From NCBI GenBank assembly GCA_003693705.1, contig RBZT01000847.1, forward strand, positions 1 to 42,779: a stretch of 42,779 bases of DNA, in the 5' to 3' direction. Below the pieces are notes generated by a model. That model was not told the origin of the DNA and searched no databases. It saw only the letters and a list, made by a program, of their open reading frames with translations. Below, piece after piece: positions 33,250-42,779 of the stretch (its first letter is position 1; each line of letters opens with the position of its first letter). The stretch comes from Polymyxa betae. Taxonomy: Eukaryota > Endomyxa > Phytomyxea > Plasmodiophorida > Plasmodiophoridae. Both the position numbers and the translations under genes were made by a program.

Positions 33250-34359
33250 AGAGATACAGAGTAATGATAATGCCCTAAATAGGACAAATTTTGATAAGTT
33301 GAAATTTTTGTTGTGCTTCTTCCCAATGTCGGTAAAGTTTATTGTTTTCTGAAAATATTCCTGGCATCCGATCATACCAAGGCAAGCTCCCAAACGGTAT
33401 ATTTCATGATCTTCTGGAAGACAGCGAATACAGCAAACTATCGTGAATATTAAGCCAGAATACTTCCGAATTCTGTGAAGGCGAATGGCCGACTTTCTCG
33501 CAAAGCTTTGCATTCTGAATTGTCAACTCCTTTTAAGACCAAGGGTAGCTGGAGGTTGAACAGAAAACATGTATTGTTACATTTCAGGATTACTGCAAGG
33601 ACATGAATATTATTAAATTCACGATCGGCCTCGTTCTGGCAGTCCCCGATGTCAGAGCGGAATCCAAGATGGAGGATCGTAAATTGGATCATGATCGCAG
33701 TGGCTCGCCGTCCGTGCTAGCCCTCGATACCAGGTAGATGCAGTTCCTGATAGATCTCCATCATCCACCGGCACTCTCTGCAGATCGTGCCCTTTTGATG
33801 GAAGTGATGTTTGACCCTATGCAGGAGGTTAGTCCTCTTGGCATACATCGATCAAATTGTACTACCATCGTATCATACGGCTATAGATCTTATTTTGCTC
33901 TACAAAGACGAACAATAGGTGAACAATGTTAAATCTATGGGAAACTTTCTACAAAACGGCAAATGAAAAATCTCTTCTAAAACAAACCATAATGGAGTGA
34001 CAGCAGACATGGAATTTTGTAAAGCTAAGCGACTTTATGCATAAGGCCATCCAGTGCTTACTTTTCAGTTCAGCATAGTAGGTGAGGTAGAAGAACTGTG
34101 TCAGTGCATCGAGATTATGGCATGGATCTTGAACCATATGGATGAACACGGAAGCATGCAGATGATGCAGGCGACATTCAGGTACATGAATGCCTTCAAG
34201 GAATTGGTCGAACTGGGATCGTTGACGACTACTTAGACGTAGAACGCTGGGCCCATGGACGGCACAAGGTGCTGACATTGCAGGATGGATCGACAGCAGC
34301 GGCCAAAGAGAACAGGGAGCAGCGTCTAACACAGCAGGAATTACCTCACGAAAGTTCAT
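33250..34359 (-). CDS. Possible multi-exon gene, structure unresolved
   Basis: The best segment (about 34300-34072) reads QFDQFLEGIHVPECRLHH then FIHMVQDPCHNLDALTQFFY and ends LTYYAELK at a GTAAGC donor. A second (about 33820-33739) reads VKHHFHQKGTICRECRWMM, with a Cys/His pattern that could be a zinc-binding knuckle. A third (about 33513-33340) contains CCIRCLPEDHEIYRLGACLG. Phases between them could not be reconciled, so coordinates are approximate and function is unknown. Overlapping plus-strand readings exist. Confidence 0.3.
33603..33814 (+). CDS. Possible small secreted protein, 53 aa, 2 exons
   Basis: Exons 33603-33733 and 33784-33814 flank a 50-nt intron (GTAGAT...TCTGCAG), the usual size here. 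MNIIKFTIGLVLAVPDVRA is a plausible signal peptide. The rest is short and charged, with one Cys. A competing reading on the minus strand overlaps it, and only one can be real. No family is recognised. Confidence 0.3.
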
Positions 34360-35097
34360 TCGTTTGGCAGAAACTTATGCGATTTTTACCAAAGTCAAAT
34401 TCTGAAGGGCGACGCGGATGCTAGATAGCGATTATCGTTATTATAGAAAAAGTTAACATAGAGTCGCATTTTAAGAGATTGCGCGACTTGTGATTCGTGT
34501 GCTTCGCTTCGCAATTTTCTAAAATAGAACGTAGGATCAGTGTCATGAAGAAGGCGAGTCTAGCATCAGCCAAAAGTGCAGCATCAGTCCATAGCTGAGA
34601 TCAAGAGATCGATTAATGATGCAGAGAACCCCGGAAAGGTTCTCATATGATGTGAAGATTTCGACCCAGGGCAATAGCAGAGTCGATTTTTAATTGTAGA
34701 GTTTTCGAGTAGGCCATGCGCCCATCTAAGGTCAAATTGGTCTCGTTGGATGAAATTAGAGAATTACAACATCGTCATACAATTCACAAGATTTTCTTGA
34801 AGATTGGCTTGACGCTTTCCTGACAGTATTCGTTCGAACGTCATTTGGTTTGACCAAAAACGTTCAGCAATTCGTGAAAACGTTCGAACAAAGCTCATAA
34901 ACAGAAAGCCGCACGTCTTGCCATTTTAAATTTGCGGATGATACAGATGATGTTGCCCATACTTCGTTGCCTGATAGAACTTTTTCGTAAAGTAGGGTTT
35001 TAGGGTTCTTCGGTTATTTGATAGTGATTGCACACCTGTACTTAGTATGCAGTAGCGCAACCCGATGTTGTTCACTGCCGAGCCCATTCATCCCTGA
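34360..35097. other. Intergenic region with telomere-like box
   Basis: No gene recognised. A telomere-like run GTAGGGTTTTAGGGTT lies at 34992-35007, about 90 bases upstream of the U2AF65 ATG, a position comparable to plant telo-boxes in promoters of gene-expression machinery. Confidence 0.5.
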
Positions 35098-37063
35098 ATG
35101 GGTTCGTCCCGTGTTCGTGACCGCCGAGACCGCCGGCGGCGTCGGTCGCGGTCAAGATCGAGGCGAAGGTTGAGATCCAGAGATCATGATCGTCGGCGCC
35201 GGCGCAGATCGAGATCGAGATCACCAGGCAGAAGTCGCCGCTCGCGAAGTCCTCGCCGACGCGATAGCCGTCCATGTCCTCCTCAACCGAACCCTGATCT
35301 GATTAAGCAGCTGCTTTCACAGCAACAGCTGGGAGCGAGCCCACAGGTATAGAACATCTGGGTGAATATTTTTTTGTTAGATGCAATGATACTGCAATAT
35401 CGCACCTTCCTGATTTCTCTCTAATTTTCCGTTGATTGTCATGCTGTTCGTCATTGTTGCAATGTCGGAAGCTTCAATCACGTTTTTCTTTTTCAATAAT
35501 TTAAATCTCGAAGTGGTGTGTTTCTGCTTATAAGGCATAACTTAAATGTGCTTCTTGTTTTTGCCTAGCTTGCTGTTTTTACATAGGACACTCGGAAGTC
35601 TGCTGAAATCACCTCTTTGTCAGGCCACTCGACAAGCTCGTCGTGTCTATGTTGGCAATATGCCGATTGGTGCGGGTTTCACAGAGGCTGCCTTAGTTCA
35701 GTTCTTCACCGATGCTGCTGTCAGCGGTTTGTGTCGTTCGCTGTCAATGCCCTTTTCTAACAATCTGTTCTTACAGCTGGCATCACCACTCCGAATCCGG
35801 TCCTCTCTGTATGGTCAAGTGCAGATGGCTCATTTTGTGTAACCTCTGTTCTGTTTGTTTCTGTTGCCAAGCCTTTGCTTTTGTTCCATTCCACCTTTCT
35901 GCAATAGGTTTCTCAATAATTTAGCATCTTTTCAATGTTTGCTTAGAAATCTTGAGGTTGTGTTATTCACAAGCATTCTTATATTCTTGTCTTGAATACA
36001 AGTAATGACTCTCTATACAGTTCGTCGAGGTTCGTGATCTCATGGTTTCCTTCAACTGGTAGTCCCATTCGTGCTTGTTTTTGCTCAGATGCGCGCCGTC
36101 TCCGATTCGACCCGTTCTATCGACCGCTGGGATAGTTTACAGCTGGGTGGACGACAGCTAAGGGTTGGACGGCCAGCCGATTATACACCTGCTCCTCCTC
36201 ATCTTGGCACTTATGTCGTCGAGGTTGCAGGTTAGTGCACCTGGTTTGAATTTCTCAAGCTTTCGAATTTTGTTCGATCATTCTTTTGACGTTGCCGCTT
36301 GCTTTTCCGCTTGTTTTTTTCAAATTTTTTCGGTATTCAACTCCTGTGTCGTCTTGTTTTTAAAAGTGTAATTCCAAAGACTTCGCTTCTGTGTTTCATT
36401 CGAATTTCCATCTTAACATTCTCTATAGGTTTGCAGCCAGCTCCAGAGGATTGCACAGGACGTATGCGGGCAAGCACCTTTCCGCCGCCTGCTGGTGCGT
36501 TGTGTGCAACAACACATTTTGCTGGCTCTGAATGCTGTAGGCCTGATGCCTTTAACAGCCGGATCGAGTGCTGAAGCCACCCGGGTACTCTTATTATTGA
36601 ATGTCGTCAAACGTGAAGAGCTTCTGGACACAGAAGGTCTGTCCATTTTGTTTTGATTCTTTTGAAAAGATTGGACTCTGTCATCTTTCTTCTGACATGT
36701 GCTACCAATAATCAGAGGCGGCTCTGCAAATCCCCGAAATTGATGCTGTTTCTTAGAATACGATGATATCATACTGGATGTTCGCGAGGAATTTGAAAAA
36801 TTTGGTGCTGTGGACGATGTAAGGTAGCCGGAAAATCCGAGTGCAAGTTTGAATGATTTTATGTATAGCTTTGGGTTCCTCGTCCAAGCGCTGAGGGCCT
36901 GGAGTATGATCCTCCGGGCGTCGGCAAAGTCCTCGTTGCTTTCTCCTCCGTAGCAGATGCGGTTGCTGCTCGTCAATCTCTCAGTCGGCGCGTGTTTAAC
37001 AATCGCACCATTGACGCCATATACTTTCCTGTTCGGCAATTTGAAGATCGTGTGATACAGTGA
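35098..37063 (+). CDS. U2AF2: Splicing factor U2AF large subunit (U2AF65-like), 340 aa, 8 exons
   Basis: Exons are 35098-35346, 35624-35726, 35777-35838, 36021-36029, 36089-36223, 36429-36636, 36757-36818 and 36869-37063. The N-terminus (1-55) is an Arg/Ser domain. RRM1 (about 84-165) starts ATRQARRVYVGNMP, the U2AF65 signature, with RNP1 GSFCFVE. A C-terminal U2AF-homology motif (about 236-340) has TRVLLLLNVVKREELLDTEE, PGVGKVLVAF and the RxF loop RVFNN. U2AF65 binds the 3' splice-site pyrimidine tract and recruits U2 snRNP through SF1/SF3B1. Almost all of RRM2 is missing; only LLVRC-like remains. No Trp lies in the first 83 residues, so the U2AF35-binding motif is absent. Human U2AF65 has 475 residues. 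The exon 5/6 junction has an alternative (donor 36231, acceptor 36471). Confidence 0.9.
36021..36029 (+). other. 9-nt microexon of U2AF65
   Basis: TTCGTCGAG (Phe-Val-Glu) lies between CTATACAG and GTTCGTGA. With it, RNP1 reads SFC-FVE-MRAVSDSTRSID and aligns residue by residue with U2AF65 (NFAFLEFRSVDETTQAM). Using the later donor at 36045 would insert five extra residues. Confidence 0.75.
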
Positions 37064-37103
37064 AATCATTGATTATGGCTAATATACAGCCATGTTTACA
37101 TAA

Positions 37104-37480
37104 CGAATATACTACCTAATAGATCTTACACGAGCTCGCCGTCGAATTCCTCTGCAATTAAAGGCGCACCTGCAAGCCTTGTCCATAACTTATGGAGACG
37201 AATTCGCTCAATATTTTCGATTTGTGATTAGTAAGTGCGACATTTTTGGATCATCCAAAGGAGGAATTCGTGAATATCAAGCGTCAGCTGATCATCGCAT
37301 TCCGGGCAGTATGTGGAGATGGATTGTTACAAGACTCAGTTCTGTTGATTTCGTCATCACGGTATCAAGGACAAGGTTGTTTTCGTCATTTGTTTCTGGA
37401 TTTGCTCAGTACCGCAGGAGGAGGGGATGGTTTACGCTGGCAACAAGGTGATAGTCCCTCTTCCAGACAGGCATAGACGC
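37104..37480 (+). pseudogene. Truncated P-loop GTPase copy
   Basis: The segment begins RIYYLIDLTRARRRIP and continues LKAHLQALSITYG...FRFVISKCD, the region from after G3 through the G4 motif of the GTPase at 38092-39309. After SKCD the frame shifts at a run of five T (about 37234-37238); the shifted frame then aligns (KEEFVNIKRQLIIAFRAV...VLLISSS). The G1 and G3 parts are absent, with the U2AF65 stop only 40 bases upstream. A 5'-truncated, frameshifted duplicate is the simplest reading. Confidence 0.65.
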
Positions 37481-37912
37481 TTGAACAATTTCAAAAGGCT
37501 GTTGTGCCGACTGCTCTCAAATATAAGCTACACGCTGGCGACAAGTGGCGGTATCGATCGACAAGATCTCATTAAGCATGATTATCACTTATCGCTGGAC
37601 ACAACGTCTATATTGCAAATCGGTTTGTCCACGAAGAATGCCCAGGACAAGACTTTGAATTTTTGGCTTTCCTCAAATCGTATATTAATGCTCTCAAGTC
37701 GTATATTGATGTTCAGTACGTTCTACAGTTTAAAGAATCTTGTAATTGAGCGGACCAAGGCCAGGCAACACTGTCTCGGATCTTCAGCTGGTGGAAGCAG
37801 AGTTTACAAAAACTGCACATCTGCCGAGCTGCACACTGAAAAGCTTTTCATAATTGTACGATCGGAATACAGTGAGATTTGTTTGGCAATTTGGCTATAC
37901 GATGGCATGTAG
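37481..37912 (+). pseudogene. Coding-like segments in broken frames
   Basis: After a CATAG acceptor-like site, TLEQFQKAVVPTALKYKL opens a frame that stops at about 37573. A second frame from about 37601 reads NVYIANRFVHEECPGQDFEF then FLAFLKSYINALKSYIDVQY to a TGA near 37749. It contains a small internal duplication, AATCGTATATTAATG / AGTCGTATATTGATG. No intron joins them cleanly. It may be the remains of a gene following the truncated GTPase. Function unknown. Confidence 0.35.
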
Positions 37913-38091
37913 TTGTCGACCGTTATTGAACACGAAATGAACACCCCGTCCTCTGGACGGGTCCCAGAGAATCTATCAGGAAACATTCTTGAGCTCGCCC
38001 GTACACCGGACGGGTTTCACATCCAGCAGGGTTTTCGGTCTTGTAATCAACGAGATGAACTGCGCAACGATTCTCGATCCCCATTGTCAGC

Positions 38092-39309
38092 ATGATGGAT
38101 CACCGAATCTGTCTCATCATCATTGCGTTGGTGTTTATTTGCATTCGCCCCAGCTGTCACGCAGCGAATCTGCGACGTCAGGGTTTGGAAGAACAGCAAC
38201 CAGCTGTCGAGAATTTCCGTCCCCATTATTACGACCTGGCTCTGGAGAATGATCTGGGTCCACCAGCCCATAACGATGCCTGGGTCGATGATATGGTTGA
38301 TTGTCTATCAAACGGCCTTGTTACTGTTGTCGTTCATGGCGTTACGGGTGCTGGGAAATCACGCTTAATCAAGGCCCTGGTTGGGATGCGACCAGGAACA
38401 ATATCGGGAGGTGACGAACAATCCACTCGAGAATGCGTCCTTCACGATGACGTTCACACTGATAATGGCACGTTGTATCTAATCGACACTCCGGGTTTTG
38501 AACAACCCTGTGCTGGTGATGCTGCGATGTTCGAACAATCGAAGGAATTGGTATCACAGATTGACGCACCCTTAAAGCGAATCTATGGATTTCGACAAAC
38601 CGAGATATCAAATTCCCCCGGCATTGAAGACTCATCTGCAAACGTTGTTTTCAGCGTACGGTGAAACAATGATCAGCAGGTTCCGATTCGTTATTAGCAA
38701 GTGTGACCGATTGATATATCGTCGGCAAGTCATCGTTGATACGAAGCAATGCTTAATGCGAATATTCGGTGAAGCTATCGGAGCCGAGCTCGCACCGAAC
38801 TCTGTCCTGTTTATTGCTTGCCCTACTCTTCAACGATTCAATTGTTTGAACCATTTGCTGATTGATCTCAATCGCGCCGACATTGACGTTCCGAAACCTG
38901 CTCAATACCAACCGATACACCCCGTGTCTTCTGATCCTCGAGATTCCGACCACACCAATACTGACAATGCTGCTGATACAGGACCGCAAGTATCCGACCA
39001 CGACGTGTTGATCCAGCTGTTCAATGCGAACGGATGGAACACGTTTCCACGGACCCACAAGTCTCTGAGCGCGACGCATCGAATACCGATCGGAACGTCG
39101 CGCAGAGGCCACAAAATGCTGAAAACTCGCAATCGAGATCTGGAGTTTTGGTTCTGGTCATCGTCTGTGGCTGTGTTCTACTTTTATTTTGTGCCGCGAT
39201 CACGGTTCTGCCTGCATGGAAAGTTGTTGCTCGTCGTACGAAGATGATGATTGTTAGTGGTTTATTGTTATTGCAATGTGGGTGCTTGACGTGGTACTTG
39301 TTGCTATAA
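38092..39309 (+). CDS. P-loop GTPase (AIG1/IAN-like) with signal peptide and C-terminal membrane helices, frame break
   Basis: The N-terminus has a signal-anchor (CLIIIALVFICIRPSCHAA). G1 is GVTGAGKS (83-90), G2 is probably the Thr of STREC, G3 is DTPGF (132-136), and G4 SKCD follows. At about 38586 the frame shifts: the copy at 37104 has 7-8 more bases here, so this copy carries a small deletion. From 38585 the frame MDFDKPRYQIPPALK continues through FRFVISKCD to about 39010. A probable intron (about 39007-39095) then leads to two hydrophobic helices (VLVLVIVCGCVLLLFCAAI and MIVSGLLLLQCGCLTWYLLL), stop at 39309. It is either a recent pseudogene or affected by an assembly error. If functional, it would be a membrane GTPase, with the topology of its G domain unclear. 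Confidence 0.6.
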
Positions 39310-40012
39310 TCTGGAGGATATCACAGACTTTACATGGAGTGACGCCAATTGGTGCCATAATGTCAAGTTAATACACGAGTCTACTGTCCTTCTAAGAAGG
39401 CAGGAATGACTTCTGAGGTTATTACGCCAGACGGATTGGGTACCGGTGGCGACCATCGTGACCTTTTTCTTGTCAAGTTCGTTCATCTGGAGATCGACCG
39501 AGCGTCCATATCGGAGAAGCAGGATGCGGAGGTGGTTTTCCAGGTTGAGCGGGATGGCTTGTTCGTGGTCCGTCCAGTCCAGTAGGAGATTCGCCTGAGA
39601 CGGGCTCGCCGTTCTAGGGCCAAATAATGTGCCTGGTCGACGCCACCTAGGGCGCGTACTTGTCCTGCCTCGTTGGGTTCCTCCGTCTGGGGTTTTTCGG
39701 TCGATGTGTAGACCATCCTGGCGTTGAAATTGACCATGAACAGATTCACGCCGTCACAATTCGCGAAACGATGAACACATGGGATCGCTGTATCATTTCG
39801 TCCACTATGGCAACAGACTCTGTTCGAGCTTGCAAGAACGGTCTTATGAGGTTGACTTGTTGTTGATGCGCCTTCGATTCATGAAATCGCAAACTATCAT
39901 AATGAACAAGAAAACTATGTAGCTCAAATTCATTTCGCAATATCGCATCAAATGAGATCCAAGAAAAAACGATTTTGCTACAATCCCCCAATTCGGCCAC
40001 TTTTGCTTGCAA
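39310..40012 (-). CDS. Hypothetical multi-exon gene, partly resolved
   Basis: Coding-like segments are 40012-39760 (QQQVNLIRPFLQARTESVAI then VDEMIQRSHVFIVSRI), 39737-39657 (MVNFNARMVYTSTEKPQTEE) and 39590-39310 (LLLDWTDHEQAIPLNLENHL then RILLLRYGRSVDLQMNELDK). The last two are joined in frame by an intron starting GTACGC and ending GTCTCAG (about 39656-39591). The junction between the first two is unclear. No domain is recognised. The 5' end may lie further upstream. Confidence 0.4.
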
Positions 40013-40506
40013 GTGGCCAACTTCTGGACCCTTATTGTCGCCATTTCATCACCAACACATATTCCATTTGTTATGATATTGTATTGTCCCCATGTCGCGT
40101 CCGATCACGCCTCTGCAGATCCCTGTGCTTTTGTATAATTGATGCCTGTTTGTACGCTGGGCAATGTCCGTTTGAACGTTGAAGTCTAAATTTTGACTAT
40201 GTCCACCATGGCTTCACTTTATCCGTTTGAAAACGTTTACTATGGAATGATTGCATGCTATCGGCTATCCTGAGTACTACGCTCCATTTGTCTACTAACA
40301 TTTCAAGTTGCTAAAAACTATTAACAAACTAACTTAGTAATTTATTGAAACAAAGTTAACCGGAGAGAACTGTCTCGCGATTATCGATTTCAAGCGGTCC
40401 GTGAAATTTGCAATCATCATATGCAGGGCAGCAGGTAGTCGACCGGCATGTAGATATTGAGCTGCTCAAAGTACTACCACGCCTCAACTCGGGTTTTTAA
40501 TTCGTT
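40013..40506. other. Intergenic region
   Basis: A/T-rich with no convincing gene or repeat. Confidence 0.45.
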
Positions 40507-40771
40507 TCAAGTAACGTTACATGACCTGAAGCCACACTCTTTACCAGCTCGCTGTTTAAGGACCGGTTCCTCATTGGTCGTACGCGCTGCCGGCATGACC
40601 TCAACGTCTTCATCGATTTCCTCGTAACGATCCTGACTTTGCCCATATTCAGGATCAGTCTCTTCCTCTAACTTACAGTGACGTTTCATGTTTTCCTCAG
40701 TGTATCCATCGAAGAATTCTTTTGAGCAGGTTTCTTCACAATCGGGACCTCTACAGAATTTGACAGCGCTT
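40507..40771 (-). CDS. Possible zinc-finger exon
   Basis: After a TTCTGTAG acceptor-like site, the frame reads RGPDCEETCSKEFFDGYTEE then NMKRHC, giving C-x3-C followed by a His-Cys end, with finger-like spacing. A very acidic stretch follows (EIDEDVEV), and the stop at 40507 lies beside GTAACGTTAC. No upstream exon was found, so this is a partial or degenerate gene. Confidence 0.35.
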
Positions 40772-41184
40772 CAGTTAGTCTGTCAAAAGTTCTGTGTTAT
40801 TTCTATTTACGTTTGTTCCTTCTAATTCAGACTTTGTGTATTATAACTGTTGAATCACCCTTTTTTTTGTTTTTTTTTTAAATATCAATATTGTTTTTAT
40901 ATGCACTTGGGGCACAATGTTCCGGCTGGAATATTCTTACATCAGTGGCCGGCGCTTTCGACAATTTCTAAGCCCTATATCAGCCATATCGATGCCGTTC
41001 GGATGTCTGGAAGTTCCAGCACATTGCTGTATTATAATTCAACGACGTTTTGAACCGAATCTTTATTGGTTTCCTTAAATGCAAAGTTTACTCCCCGCTC
41101 TCTGTTCCTTAGTCCAGCTCTCCTCCTCGTCCCGATTAATTTTTCCTTCTGATTCAGTCCCTGCTCTCTACTCCTTCCCCTTCC
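40772..41184. other. Intergenic region
   Basis: T-rich with a short plus-strand frame (40898-41053, MHLGHNVPAGIFLHQWPALS) that has no family or splice partner. Confidence 0.4.
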
Positions 41185-41899
41185 TCAGACGGTTCTCGGT
41201 TTATTACAGTACGGTTTATTACAATCATCAATCAAGATTTGGCCGTACTTGACGGTATCATTTCTGATGCGGCAAAGCATCAAGATCAACCGAGCGAGAC
41301 GTGCAGCGCAACGTCGTCGCGTAGAAATCTCTTGATATCCGAGGAACCCGCCTTTCGACAGACTTTCACTGAGCCACCATTCAAAATAATGTAAATTTTG
41401 TTCATTGTAGGCCGTGTTTGTCCTCGTTGGAAAAAACAGAATTTCCAAACACCGTGCGATGACATACAGCAGCGCGTCGTTGGAGTTCTTCGGTGGCACT
41501 TTTTCAACGAAAAACTGCCAGGTCGAAGACGACCCAAACAGCAACCCCACCATTATCCGGTAATTTGCAGTTCTTGTTGCCGTGATTTTGAAAACTCCGG
41601 CAGAATCATATAGAATGCAATACCTGAGGATGGGGTGCATCATCAAGAAAACATCTCGATCATTCCTAAATAAATGTCAGTATTGACCTGGGGTTAGGGT
41701 TTCGACTCACTTTGCTATTGGGCATAACACGCAGGTCTTTTGATCGAAAAAATGATCTTGAATATCCGAGATCATAATGTCCCGCTTTTGCCGCAGCGGA
41801 TGACGGTTGGCTCGGATGTATATTACCTAGTACTTGCCCCAAATCATGGGATGCAAACAACTTATCTCTTTTTTTTCCTGCTGGGTGCCAAACCAGCAA
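41185..41899 (-). CDS. Coding-like segments of unknown gene
   Basis: The segment 41560-41185 is protein-like (FFVEKVPPKNSNDALLYVIA then RCLEILFF, later NLHYFEWWLSESLSKGGFLG). A short segment near 41765-41715 (DHFFDQKTCVLCPIAK) lies between an ATTCAAG acceptor and a GTGAGT donor. They may be downstream exons of the BACK-like gene at 41963-42430. Phases were not resolved. Confidence 0.3.
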
Positions 41900-41962
41900 G
41901 CGAATGCGTGAAGCAGGGCCTCTGGGAAAGGACTGTTCCTGCTTATCTCCCCGGACTTGAGG

Positions 41963-42430
41963 TCACTGATGATTTCGTGCTGCTTTCGTAAACAATAAGT
42001 CAGTTTCGACATATTGAAAATGGAGCAGCCTCGCAGTTTGTCCTGAAATAATGAGCATTCGCTTTTCCGCAATAATCATATCAACGTACTCACAATTCCC
42101 AGTACCGCGAGTCTCGATATGATCCTGGACGTTCTCGGCCAAAATGCGTCGCCTTGCAGGGAACGGCATTTTCTGCAGATTCTGATGAACCAGATCCAGG
42201 AATTCATTAGCCCAATCCAAGACCGCCTTGTCGAACTCGTTGCCGTCAACAGCTTCTTTGGCCAGGTAGATAAGGTCTTCTGGGCTGACTTCCCTGAAAT
42301 CAGATTCAAGAATCCGATTCCAGTTGGTCGATTTAAGCAACGGATGACGGCACCGCTCATCGAGATTCGCCGCAACCGCGCACTTGTGGCGTTCAAAAAG
42401 TTGCCGATCGTCGACAGTGCGTCAGCAGGA
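41963..42430 (-). CDS. BTB/BACK-like protein, C-terminal part
   Basis: An open frame reads LFERHKCAVAANLDERCRHP then LLKSTNWNRILESDFREVSP, EDLIYLAKEA, VLDWANEFLDLVHQNLQKMP and ARLLHFQYVETDLL. The pattern is that of the BACK domain of BTB-Kelch/KLHL proteins (cul3 adaptors): a leading Cys helix, an SPEDLI helix, a VL-W segment, and a terminal RLL helix. The upstream BTB half is not visible before the window end, and the 5' boundary of this exon is unclear because a TGA precedes it without an obvious acceptor. The frame ends CATCAGTGA, where CA|GTGACC could instead be a donor. Confidence 0.45.
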
Positions 42431-42779
42431 TTCAGTGATCCGGATTTGGCGGCCGGTTGTTTATGAAAGAAATGTTGATATGATGTAATTAGTGGCAGAG
42501 AGAGAGAGAGAGAAAGAAAGTTCGCTTTGCAGTACCTATACCACAAGTCACAGGACTGCAAAATTCGTTCCGAAAAGCAAGAACCGTTTGCTGCTAAGCC
42601 CTACGAATTTGTCGGACTATGTCGGCTTGATGCTCAACAGCCACCTGGTTTCTGTCTTTGGTAATAAACCAATTCAAGTGAGCGCATTGAACAGCAATAT
42701 TGCGACGTTAGACTGTCATGCCCCGACTCTCTATTGCTTCGTTCTCTCGCCTCGCCTCACCTCCGACTCCCCTCCGACC
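42431..42779. other. Window end, no gene resolved
   Basis: It holds a (GA)n microsatellite and A/T-rich to pyrimidine-rich DNA. Upstream exons of the BACK-like gene may begin here or beyond the edge. Confidence 0.4.
42497..42520. repeat. (AG)n microsatellite
   Basis: An uninterrupted AG run of about 8 units grading into AGAAAGAAAG. Confidence 0.9.

Noticed and set aside
34054-34236. 60-codon plus-strand frame (Met-rich helix) after a TTTTCAG
   Set aside because: The minus-strand reading of the same DNA has better composition and ends at a good GTAAGC donor; the plus frame has no partner.
35592-35623. Extra U2AF65 exon after the CATAG acceptor
   Set aside because: Including it puts the conserved ATRQARRVYVGN block out of frame; the acceptor TTTGTCAG at 35621-35623 joins cleanly.
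10577-40525. Shared string ACGTTACATGAC upstream of the LRR gene and at 40514-40525, with a related TGTTACATGAC at 30950
   Set aside because: Chance sharing of a 12-mer between two places in 43 kb is expected many times; the sites have no common context.
1-42779. tRNA, 5S rRNA, CRISPR or bacterial operon content
   Set aside because: No B-box GGTTCGANTCC outside coding sequence, no regularly spaced repeat array, and introns throughout rule out a prokaryotic window.

Overview
This window is nuclear DNA of a eukaryote, most likely a unicellular protist. The evidence is spliceosomal introns in nearly every recognisable gene (about 40 GT..AG introns, many only 46-60 nt long), eukaryote-only families (CAF-1 large subunit, U2AF65, EF-hand/PH/CAMK-type kinase, 7TM-RGS, acyl-CoA-binding protein, TMEM230-like protein), and dispersed TTTAGGG-type telomere-like boxes. 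That telomere repeat together with an EF-hand-PH-kinase protein fits the SAR group (rhizarian or alveolate-like). This placement is inference and no marker here settles it. GC content is uneven: exons of the LRR, TPR and 7TM-RGS genes are GC-rich, while intergenic DNA and introns are A/T-rich.

Layout. 1-3400 looks like degraded repeat or mobile-element DNA: a hammerhead-ribozyme-like core at the very start, direct repeats, a TATA-like box, an ORF running into a minisatellite, and low-complexity GACTC DNA. 3398-10524 is a run of minus-strand genes: a small protein, a J-domain co-chaperone, a TPR protein, an acidic/basic hypothetical protein, and a four-exon 814-aa leucine-rich-repeat/coiled-coil protein. 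After a gene-poor gap, 12624-15630 encodes a seven-exon disordered RG- and tryptophan-rich (GW-type) protein. It is followed by a zinc-ribbon gene, a divergently transcribed orphan, and an acyl-CoA-binding protein. 18858-25738 holds small membrane or secreted proteins and a receptor-like 7TM-RGS protein whose first intron contains a perfect 28-bp hairpin. 25918-33108 has two large minus-strand genes solved exon by exon: the CAF-1 p150 homologue (9 exons) and an EF-hand-PH-kinase fusion (13 exons). 35098-37063 is a reduced U2AF65 with a 9-nt microexon. 37104-39309 holds a duplicated P-loop GTPase, one copy truncated and the other with a frame break. The remainder has partly resolved minus-strand genes, including a BTB/BACK-like C-terminal part.

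Functional themes: chromatin assembly behind replication (CAF-1), splicing (U2AF65), Ca2+/phosphoinositide-linked phosphorylation (EF-PH-kinase), heterotrimeric G-protein control (7TM-RGS), and possibly small-RNA biology (the GW-rich protein and an intronic hairpin). The genes are not an operon; their proximity is probably incidental. Exon structures marked as solved were checked for frame continuity across every junction. Partial genes are flagged as such.
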